From contig JANBVO010000032.1 in NCBI GenBank assembly GCA_030052745.1, forward strand, positions 186,001 to 250,000: 64,000 nucleotides of DNA. Direction: 5' to 3'. Position 1 is the first letter of the stretch; each line of letters opens with the position of its first letter. The stretch comes from Pleurostoma richardsiae. Taxonomy: Eukaryota; Ascomycota; Sordariomycetes; Calosphaeriales; Pleurostomataceae. A model generated the notes under the pieces. That model worked only from the letters and a program-made list of their open reading frames with translations, searched no databases and was not told where the DNA came from. Positions 13,301 to 22,480 of the stretch are shown piece after piece. Made by a program: the position numbers and the translations under genes.

Positions 13301-16300
13301 TTGACGCAGATTCAGCAAGTCGCGGGCAGTCAAATTGGTACTGCAGCCAACGCTGCTATCCTTGCGAAGTGGTTTCGGTGTGAGGGGCATGACTGAAGGA
13401 GCGCTTGCATGGCCGCAGATCCCAGGTCTACTTAGAAAGGGGCAAGCATATCGGTTAAATTTCTACTATCCTCCATGTATGCAGCATGGCTACGGATGAC
13501 AGAGGCTGACCTGTCGATCCTCTTTCCCGCCGTCAACACCGGAGGTGGTCCCCATCCAACAGACACAGTGATCACTTGTGGCCCAGCAAAGCCACCGATC
13601 TCGAGCATAACAGATCATGAAGACCGACACAACCGTCATGTGCATCTTAGTGCCTGCAAAGGTTGGAAAGACCGGCCCGGGAAGATGAACCGCTCCTGGG
13701 TAGGCCCAAGAACAAGCCGCCGGGGTACCCCAGCCTGGCCCCGCTACCTTTCCCCAGCTCAATCCTTCGCTTCACTTTCCGGGAGCCGATCGAATGGATC
13801 AGTCGACGAAACGACCTCCCTGCAAGTTCTGCGTTTCGATACTTCCTCTCTTTGCCGTTGCGAGTGAGTAACTCTCGTCGACGGACAACAACTCTGTTAG
13901 CTGGCTTGTTGCTGCAGGAGGCCCAATGTACACAGAGGCGGTGAGCGCAGAGAAGTCGACGCACCTGCATCAGTCACGAGGCATATGACAGCCGGGTTCG
14001 GAGAGACACCGTCAGGACATGCTGTCACACTGCACTCGGCCGCCAGATTGCGCTTTTCTCCCAATGGCGTTCACGATCCATGTTGACAATCCGGTCGGTT
14101 CACCTCGACCTGCTTCACCCTTCGCTTGTTGCTCCACCGTCGGCGGGAGTGTAGTATCGCCTCCCCTTCGTGCCTATCCAGTCCAGAGGGCTGAGTAACC
14201 GTTCCAGCAGGGCAGCAGTCAGTCAGACGCTCTGTTCTGTGTATCGACAGATTTAGCCTGTGCTGCATGTTCGTTGTGCGTTTCACCCTGACGTTAGACG
14301 TGGGGTGCGCAGCAGCCTGTCTGGCATTGGCACCGCCTGCTCATACCTCCTCAAACGACTGTACGCGACTCCGTGCAGAGACGAGGTATCACAGTTACCC
14401 CCCCCCTACACAGAGCGAGGGGAGTTATGGCCTCCCAAAGCAGTCACATCTGCTCTGGCGTGGTCTAGACCCTCAACTCACTCCTAGCGGTCTCTTCCGG
14501 CCCCCCACGTGATGCCATCCGGGAAGGGTGCGCCTTTGCGGCATGGCGCTTGCCTGGCTGAGTAGCTCTCCGCCGCCACAACAGTCTCCGTGTGGGGAGA
14601 CACAAACAGGGCCCCAATATATCCGTTCCCCCCTGCGGAGGTGGCGACGTATCCCCGCGTCCGAGTGGGCGGATCGGAACATCAGAGACGATCTCAGCTC
14701 TCGACTGGTGATCTACGTGTAGGTCTCGTGCGCGCCTACCCGCTGGAGAGGGACCCGTGTGGCGAGAGTTGTGGAATGTGGCCTTGGGCCTGGCTGGTTC
14801 AGAACAAGAAGCCAACAACCAGACGTGCTCCCTTCCTCGGGACGATTAGCTGCTCGAGGCAACCTGGAGCCGAGCGGACAGACAAGGGTACGTGGGAGAA
14901 GACGCACGGCCAACGGCAGAGACCGCCTACCTACAGGAAGAATCAGCCGGGCTGGAGCTGATTCCCGCTTGATCAAGGTTTCATTTGATGAGATCCGCCC
15001 GTCACTATCGGACCACCATGCACCACCGGCGGCCGGCTGACACTGCGTCGATGCTGTGATCTCTGAGCTGCTTGCAGTCGTCCCTCTCCCCTCTCTGGGC
15101 CTTGACACTCCTGCCTGTGCGCAGCGCTGTCCGCGTCTAGCCGCGCGAGGCGGGGCGGGATGCTGATTCACGCTGTGAGGCGAGAAGATGGAGCTGGCGT
15201 GGTCCCAATCATCGGTTCGTGAAGTCGGTAGCTCTCACCTTCGGGGGAGACCAAGGACAGCTCCGCTCCGCCGCAGCAGTTCCTTATCGTGCATCGGTCA
15301 TACGTTGATCTGTCCTACTTACGGTCCATACAGGTAATCTCATCGGATGTAGGACCGCCATAGGTTGCCTGCCGGGGCTGGGGACAAAGTGTAGGTAATC
15401 AACTACAGCCACTATCTATGATGAGGCCTTGAGACGCTTTGATATCTTTCGGATACTTCAGATATCCTCCCCCTGCTCGAAGCACAGATCCCGACCAAGA
15501 GGCCGGCGAGTCCCCCCATCTGCTGGGCGCAGTATACGCGGGCAGCCGGCCCAGTCTGTCGTGTGACGCCGTGCTGCCGTGCTGCGAGACAACAGGCGGG
15601 TTAAAGGACGACGGGCGATCCTATTGCGTCCTGCCGCCGAGGGTCCTGTCCCACGGCGAGCGTGCATTCGTGCCGAGGCGCAGAACCGGCTCCGGCATGC
15701 CGAGGGTTATCTGCGCTGGTCTGATAGGTGTTCATCCACTTGGAGCTTGATTTACGCGCGGTCTTGTCAGCCAAAGGCGGAATATGAAGATGCTTATGTG
15801 CGTCAGGAACAGAGTGATGCCTGAAGCGGAGCGATCAAACCTTGGTTTCCATCGGGCTGACAGATACGCTGATATGGACTGTCTCTCGAAGGGGGATGAA
15901 TGCAAGTTGCCATGCAGGCCTCTTTGTTGGAGCAAACTGTCTGCAAGCGAACAGGCAGTTTCCGTAGGAAGACAACGACACTTTCGCCGCGATCACTATC
16001 CTTGTAGGGCGCAGATGACTCTATCCGGTCAGTTGCTGTTTGGTCCGCCCCGACCCCAAATGGGAGACTGTAGCATTGCGACTGCACGAGATAACGAATC
16101 ACGCAAAGAGCGCATCCGAGGATGTCTGTGGGACAATTGACTAGATATCTAGGTGGTTTTGACTCTAATCATGTAACAAACAGCACAGTCGTCCGTTAAG
16201 AGAGAAAGGGAGACTTTCGACGCCTACCCATCCGAGTCCGTCTCTCCACGGCGCAAACTCCAAAAGAAAGAGAAACATCCAGTCCTCGCCGTCATCATCG

Positions 16301-16380
16301 TAGGCTCACCCTGATTGGTCCCAACATGACCACCGTGCCGCATACCTAAGCCAGCCCGGTCGTCACAGTAAACCAAAGAT

Positions 16381-18208
16381 CTAGAAGACAGCGGTGGTGT
16401 AGTAGCCGGCCTCCGGCTTGACGGAGAAGATGTTCTCCAGCGCGTCGCGGACTTCAAACTCCTCCATCACAGCACCGAACCTATATCCGCAAGGGGCATT
16501 CGATCAGTCTTTGACTCTTTTATAGTTCCTCTCGTAAATATCTGTAGATCAGATAGGAACGAAAGGACATTGGGAAAGCAGAAAATGAGGGAAGAGCACA
16601 GGCAGGCAACATACCCATAGCACCTGATCTTCCCGCCCAGCTCCTCCGCCAGCCGCCGGAAGTCCTCAGGCTTGAGCTCCCCGAGCCGCGGGTGCGCCAG
16701 GACCATGCCCCACGCCATGACGGGCGTGATCTCGCCGTCGAGGTTCAGCCGCTTGCTCAAGTCGAGCAGCGTCGCCAGGTCGGCCTTGCTGAGCTCCCAG
16801 GTGCGCTGCAGCTCCTGCTGCTGAGCTGCGCCGCCGGGGGCGGCGCCGATCCTGGCCGCGGCGGCCGAGTCGAGGGGGTCACCGGGCGCCGCCGCGGGTG
16901 GGAGCGGCCGGACGTTGGCGTAGCCAAAGGGGATGTCGGGGGTCAGCTCGCTGAAGGGCTCGGGCGGGCAGGAGGCCATGAGGGCGTGGCCGCAGGCGGT
17001 GGGGGCGCCGGTGGGCGAGTCGCGCTCGAGCAGCCAGGGGAGGTGGTCCATGCAGGGTTTTTCGAGACTGGGCTGGTCAGCAATGGGCTCCTTCTTTAAA
17101 AGCTCATCGTCTCCTCCCGTGTTCGCCGTCCTCTCCCTCACATCTTGTGCGCGTGCTGTCCTTCCTGACGAACGTGCTGCTGTGCCCCTTCCTGCTGCCG
17201 TTCTTTCTTTCTGGGCAGCCGGCTTCCATCTTGCCCATCCTACCAGCCGCGTAACTGGATGGGTTCAGGACAGCGCAGAGATGCAAAGGGCAGGGACGGG
17301 GCCAGACGGACAGACTTCGTCCCCATGTGTGAGGCAGAAGGGAGTGAATCACGAGTGGGGAGGAGACATGTAAGCCTTCGAGGGGTCGTACGTTAACACG
17401 AAGTCAATGCCCGCCTGCTCATAGTCTATGGCAGGATTGCGCTGCTGCTGCTGCTGCTGCTGGTAGCCCTGCCCGCTGCCGCCGCTAGGCGACAAGCCAT
17501 GACCGAGACTGCTCCCGCCCGGCGACACGCCGCGCGCGGCACCGCTGCCGCTGCCGCCGCCGCCGCCCAGCGCACTCAGCGGTGGCGGAGTGAAGGCGCT
17601 GGTATGCGACGAGGCCGCGCCACCGCCAGACACGGACGCGCCAGACACTGAGCCACCGTAGCCGGTGGTGGCAGAGGCGGGGTTGCTGACGGTGTCGTCG
17701 AGCGAGGTCAGCAGGCCGGACATGGACGGGGGCAGACCATGCTGCGGCGGCTGCTGCTGGGCCAGGAGAGCCTTCAGCTGGCGATTCTCCTCGGCGAGCC
17801 GGTCCTTGTCCTGGGAGACGTTGGCGTAGACCTCCTTCAGGCGAAGGACCTCATCCTCGAGGGCCTTGATGTAGAGCTCCTTACGTTCGCGGTGGGTGCT
17901 GTTTCACATTCCAGCATTGTCAGCCAACAGTGCATCCGGGGGAAGGCGAGCGACACGATGCAGAAGGCTTACCGTTGGGCCTGTCTGTTCAACTCCTGCC
18001 TCCTCGTGAGCGCGGGCTTGCTATCGGGCTTGGGTCCGCGCCGCTTGGGCGGGTTGCCTTCGCGGGTGGTGCGCTTGTCCTGGAGCGTCCTGAGGAAGCC
18101 GAGGTTCAGCGACGACAGCGGACTCTTGCTATCTTCAGCTGCGTCAGCTGTCCCGCCGTAGGCGAGCGTGGACCCGACGCCGCCAGCGGGCGACACGGAG
18201 GAGGTCAT
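16381..18208 (-). CDS. bZIP transcription factor
   Basis: Four exons (18208-17973, 17898-17392, 17067-16615, 16480-16381) with GTAAGC, GTACGA and GTATGT donors give 431 aa; the introns are 74, 324 and 134 nt. The basic region spans about residues 55-85 and contains NRQAQRTHRERKE, with the N..A...R invariant pattern. Exon 1 is spliced within the Arg codon of NRQAQR. A leucine zipper follows at about 88-123. The middle is Gly/Ser-rich with a seven-Gln run. The C-terminal half contains FVLTLEKPCMDHLPWLL and GHALMASCPP, then a helical segment ending in GYYTTAVF. The long second intron was chosen because it restores the continuous FVLTLEKPC reading; that junction is the least certain. The family resembles AP-1/Yap-like fungal bZIPs, but I cannot name the orthologue. 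It should act in the nucleus as a dimer. A C13 tract lies immediately before the start codon. Confidence 0.88.
17440..17463. repeat. CTG/CAG trinucleotide repeat in bZIP exon 2
   Basis: About eight tandem CTG units on the plus strand encode the Gln run of the bZIP protein. The repeat is in frame, so length change would alter only the number of glutamines. Confidence 0.85.
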
Positions 18209-18211
18209 CGA

Positions 18212-18224
18212 GGGGGGGGGGGGG
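18212..18224. repeat. G13 homopolymer adjoining the bZIP start codon
   Basis: Thirteen consecutive G on the plus strand become a C13 tract in the bZIP mRNA leader, ending 3 nt before ATG. Such tracts are slippage-prone and may affect initiation. It is also a place where sequencing error in run length is likely, but it lies outside the reading frame. Confidence 0.85.
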
Positions 18225-19538
18225 CGGTACGGTCGTCGAGCAACAAGACAAGAGGATGGAGGCGGCGGCGGAGAGCGGCGACTCAGCGGCGGAAGTTACG
18301 CGAGGAGCTATGTGAACTGGGTCAGTGATATTTATAGGGCAGAAGCTATCATGTAAAGGAGAGGAGAGCCCGGCTGTCTCGCAGACGCCGGTAGTTGTGG
18401 GGTGTCAAGCAATTTGTCGGGATAGATGAAGATGGCGGAAGGGCAGAGGGGAGAGATGCGGGGGTGGCATCGGCATACCTACAATTTCCCGGCTATAGAG
18501 CGCCGAGACTATGGACCGCAGATGTTTCGAAAGCAGCAAAGCACAATTTTAACGCGCAGGGGCGATTGATCAATGGCGATGGTTCGTCTCAAAGATCGCT
18601 TGTGTCGTCGGGGATGCGCGATGTGCGTGTGAGCGACGATGGGCAGGCGATCCGGAGGCGTGGTGGGGTTGGTGGTCTCAAAGGGCGCAGGCGGTGCAAA
18701 GGGCAGCAAAAGACCAGCAGCAAAGGCCAAGCAGGGAGCAAAAGTCCGGCCTCCGGTGGTTGCGTCACGCACTCGCTCAGCCTCAATCGACAGATAGCAG
18801 CAGTGCGAGAGTGCGAGAGTGCGAGCGAGACTCGGGTGCTTGTGCTCGATGTTCCCCAATCGGTACGGGGCGTCGAATCTTCGCGATAGACCAGGGACTC
18901 TGTGGCGGCGAGAGATGCCGTTCCTGGGGCGCGGGAGCTGCGAAACCAGATGCAAGATGCAAGATGCGATATGCGAAGAAGGGCCGGCGCTATGGTGCCG
19001 TTTTGGAGGTGTTTTATTACTCCGCACTCGGCATCGACGACTATCGAGTCGACGAGGGTCAATTGGCACAATTGATCAATTGTCTCCAGCAAAGAAGACG
19101 GCGAGGAGTCGCGATGGCGTCCTAAGGTTTCTGCCAATTCTTCCCAGAGGTTCTTCGACAGATTCGATCCGTGATTTGTAATGATTAGCTCGGGAGAATT
19201 GGCCCTGAGTGAGGTCTTTGATGTGTTTGTTGTACGAGAAGAGGCGGTGTCGATTCTGCACCGGCGGCTCGGAGCTTAATTGTCTCTCATTTGAGTCATG
19301 GATGGGGCCGTTCTACTACATCATAGACCTACGTAGAAAGGAAGGTGGAAGACAAGACCACAGACAGCCAAGCAGACGCCAGATGCACATCTACAGTATG
19401 TTTTCAGGAGCTATGAGGAGGTAGATACCCCTAGGTAGATGAACCTCGGTTCTTAACCGTCACCCCCGAGATGATGCTGAAGCCCTTGGCGACGTGAATG
19501 CGTTAGTCAGCGCCCCTGGACTCCGTTCCGCCGGTCTC

Positions 19539-19554
19539 TACGGAGTATTCCGTA
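19539..19554. repeat. TACGGA-GTAT-TCCGTA inverted repeat
   Basis: Six-base perfect arms flank a 4-nt spacer. The same ACGGAGTA/TACTCCGT words recur elsewhere in the gene-free DNA of the window. Confidence 0.6.
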
Positions 19555-20758
19555 CTCAATCCATGATAACCAACCGCTTCATCATACGTGCCTCTAGGTC
19601 TCTATCTAGGTAGGTAGCCTTGCCGAGGACGAGACGAGAGCAGGACCTCCAGATCCCTCACCACCGCAATCGTCAATCTTAGAAAAGTCGCCATGACCGA
19701 CAACGCGCTGTGTGAGAGCTCCTTAGTGAGGTGTTCTTGCCTGTCTTCGCCGACGTCTCAGGCTGTGTCCAGGCGAGGCAAAGCCTCAATCTGTACGGAC
19801 AAGGTCCTAGTCAGCGCTAGAGAAGCCCTTTACCGCCTCGTCAAGCCCTCTCTTGCCTCCTCGGAGCCGCAGCTCTCCCATTCGGCTTCTCGGGTCAAGA
19901 AGCTGACGCGGCTGAGAGGCTGTGGCGGGGGAGCCGGCGCGTGCGGTATGACTTTTCAATTACGAGATGCCTGTTCTGGAAGTATCTCTCTCTCCCATTG
20001 TCGTTCCTCGAGACCTTAATCTCTAGACTCGCATCACCTGCGGGGTTGGGCAAGACCTGCTCACAGACGGCGCCGGTGCTCGTCCGGTCACCGCCGCTCC
20101 GGGCTCCGGGCTCGCTCCCGATCGAGAGACGATGTCACTCGATGCAACCACTGCATATCCGAATCCCAGCTCCCTTGCCCTCCCATCAGTTCTCATATGT
20201 TCCCTGTTGCCTTGTCTCCCGTAAGGCTACTGAGCCTCGGGGTATCTGGTCCTGGAATCGCCGCTTCTCGAGTAACCCCCAAGTGGGCTACTATCACGGC
20301 TGGCTCTATCGCCGGTCCGCCCTTCCGCCCTTGCGGTCGAGAGACCGTTTGCCTCTGTAGCGAGTCTAGGTATTCTTTCGCAAGTCGTGCGCATCGACCG
20401 GATCCCGGACTTCGTCCTTCGTTTGGCATGAACACGATCGACAGCCTGAAACAGACACGTGCCTGATGCCGGTCGGTCGGAGCGGCTTATGGCCACCACC
20501 AACGGCCCAACCTTCTAGACCTCGAAGGCCTGCACGCCTCTTCATATGAAGAATCTTATTTCCCCCGCACCCTTAGCCGACTCTGTAAGCACTCATCCCT
20601 ACTTCTTCTACTTTAAATAGCCGTAGCAGAGCCCGGCTTTCCTCGGCGCCCGTCCCGCTTTTCCCGGCCTCGGCGTCACCTTCACCTGGTCGCCAACACC
20701 GTCCCGTCTCCGTCTTGGCTCCCGTCTACATTGCGGCCCTTCTTCTGCCCAAGTCATA

Positions 20759-21830
20759 ATGGCCAATCTCCTGTACACCTTCCGTGGCGTCCTCATCGTG
20801 ACGCCCTGGCTGCTCCTCCTTCTCGTCTCCGATATGCTGCTCTCCTTCCTCCTCCCCCTCCGCCGTTTCTTCCCCCGCCTCGCCTACGACATCGCCTCCC
20901 GCATCGCCGCCTCAGTCTGGCTCTCCATCCAGCACATCTTCACAATCCTTAATGGGGCGCGCATCACCATCTCCGGTGACGCACTCCCGCGTGGAGAGTC
21001 GGCCGTGGTGGTCTGCAACCACGTCGCCTGGTCCGACTTCTACATGGTCCAGGAGCTGGCGGTCCGGGCCGGCATGCTGGGACGGTGCAGGTACTTCGCC
21101 AAGGCGCAGCTCAAGAAGGTGCCGTTCCTGGGCTGGGGCCTGTGGGCGATGGGGATGCCGCTCGTGAGTAGGGAGTGGGCGAGGGACAAGGGGGAGCTGG
21201 AGAGGGTGTTCGAGGGCATCACGAGATGGGGCTTTCCGGTTTGTATGTTGTTTCCCCCCTAATTTTCTTTCTTGCTCTTTCTCTCGTCCTGCAGATCATC
21301 ATCTACAGACGTGACTGCGCGGGAGCACAGTGAAGAGACAGCACAGCATATACTAACATCGTACAGGGCTCGTCTCCTTCTCCGAAGGCACCCGCTTCAC
21401 GCCCGCCAAGCACGCCTCCTCGCGCGCCTGGTGCGCCTCGGCCTCGCGGCCCCAGCCGCAGCACCTGCTCTACCCGCGCACGCGGGGCTTCGTCTCCACG
21501 GTGCGGCACCTGCGCGCCGCGGCGCCGCACGTCGCCGCCGTCTACGACCTGACGGTCGCGTACCAGCGCGCGGGTGACTTCCAGCGCGCCCCGGACATGT
21601 GGGCCACGCTGAGCCGGCCGGGCTTGTCGTCGGGAGGGCCGGGGACCTACAGGTTCCACGTGCATGTCAGGAGGTTCCCGGTCGGCGAGCTGCCGGAGGG
21701 GGAGGAGGAGCTGGCGCAGTGGCTGGAGGCGCGGTGGCTTGAGAAGGGGGAGTGGTTGGAGGAGAAGAGAAAGGAGTGGAATGGGAGCGTGGAGTGGATG
21801 GAGGTAGCATCCGGAAAGAAGGAGCTGTAG
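20759..21830 (+). CDS. Lysophospholipid acyltransferase (AGPAT/LPLAT family)
   Basis: Exons 20759-21242 and 21367-21830 are joined by a 124-nt GTATGT..ACAG intron, giving 315 aa. The splice recreates FPVWLVSFSEGTRF across the junction. Block I is NHVAWSD (residues 87-93, the NHx4D catalytic motif), block II is GMPLVSRE (about 132-139), block III is FSEGTRFTP (166-174), and block IV is LYPRTRGF. A strongly hydrophobic N-terminal segment (about residues 5-35) should anchor the enzyme in the ER membrane. The family transfers acyl groups to lysophosphatidic acid or lysophosphatidylinositol. The motif spacing and length fit the fungal Cst26/Vps66-like and animal LCLAT-like branch better than Slc1, but substrate cannot be read from sequence. 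The C-terminus is a short charged, Glu-rich tail. Confidence 0.92.
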
Positions 21831-22480
21831 CTGGACAAGCAGAGGCAGACACGCGGACGCTCGTCGAGACCGACGGTTACGCAGCGGAAGCCCACGTCCA
21901 CGCGGCATAGCATGAACAGAGCGGAGAGGCTCTTGTGAGCCATAGTAATGTAAACCTCACCGAGTCCGGCGGTATAATTGATTTCATCAACCGTAAGCAG
22001 TCAGTATGTGCCATGTGAGATGCCCACGTGCTAGGAACAGGCGGTTTGAACCCGCGCGGTATTACGAAGCCGGAGAAATCAGCCCTTGTATATGCCTTCA
22101 TCTTGAAAAAGATTCTTCTTATTAAGCTCAGCCCCTGAAGAGACAGCGACGAGCATCTGGGGATGCCTCTCACGCCTTTGATTAGCCCTCACGTGATCGC
22201 GCGAGGAGCACTCGCGTCTGGGCTCGCCCAACGTCACGACTCTTCGACAAAGCGGGACCGCTAAATCACAAGGGTCCATCTCCGAGTCATTTGTGCGTCT
22301 CCAGCGCGGTGGACGTACAGCAAAGAGGGCGAGGAAGGGATTTAATAAACGCTTTACGGTGTCCGAAGTTGCCGCCACCCTTTCACCCCCGCCTCGTCCT
22401 GCCTGTCCTTTGGCCGATCGACTGCCACCATCTCGACGCCCACCGATGCCTCGGACGGACCGTAGCAGCAGTCGCCCGTA
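21831..22480. promoter_or_regulatory. Spacer between acyltransferase and PSO2 genes
   Basis: This 650-bp tandem spacer should contain the acyltransferase 3' UTR and the PSO2 promoter and leader. A tRNA T-arm-like string (GCGGGTTCAAACCGC on the minus strand near 22040-22056) occurs, but no acceptor, D or anticodon arm can be built around it. No gene seen. Confidence 0.55.

Larger units (their letters stand above)
8746..16380. other. Gene-free interval of 7.6 kb
   Basis: This interval lies between the 5' end of the RIM15-like gene and the 3' end of the bZIP gene. Short frames on both strands overlap and show no family resemblance or consistent splicing. The first kilobase (about 8750-9760) is probably leader and promoter of the RIM15-like gene: it is pyrimidine-rich on the minus strand and contains a GTGTGC/GTGCAA-type tandem stretch at about 9668-9732. 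A T-rich tract follows at about 9826-9862. A palindrome TAGGTACCTA is at 9944-9953 and a stem-loop at 10321-10348. From 10.4 to 16.3 kb I see nothing I can name. A non-coding RNA or lineage-specific small protein cannot be excluded. Confidence 0.55.
18209..20758. promoter_or_regulatory. Divergent 2.55-kb region between bZIP and acyltransferase genes
   Basis: The bZIP gene leaves to the left and the acyltransferase gene to the right, so this stretch must hold both promoters. A homopolymeric G13 run (18212-18224, C13 on the bZIP coding strand) sits 3 nt before the bZIP start codon. TACGGA and TCCGTA arms at 19539-19554 form an inverted repeat, and GTAGATACCCCTAGGTAGAT-like direct copies lie near 19425-19440. 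Overlapping frames on both strands show no recognisable protein. Confidence 0.6.

Noticed and set aside
12992-13396. 134-codon plus-strand frame in the 7.6-kb gap
   Set aside because: Ordinary amino-acid composition but no start context, splice continuation or family resemblance; kept as unsupported.
22035-22060. GCGGGTTCAAACCGC, similar to a tRNA T-arm
   Set aside because: The T-stem pairs only four bases, and no acceptor, D or anticodon arm can be formed in the flanking 80 nt on either strand.
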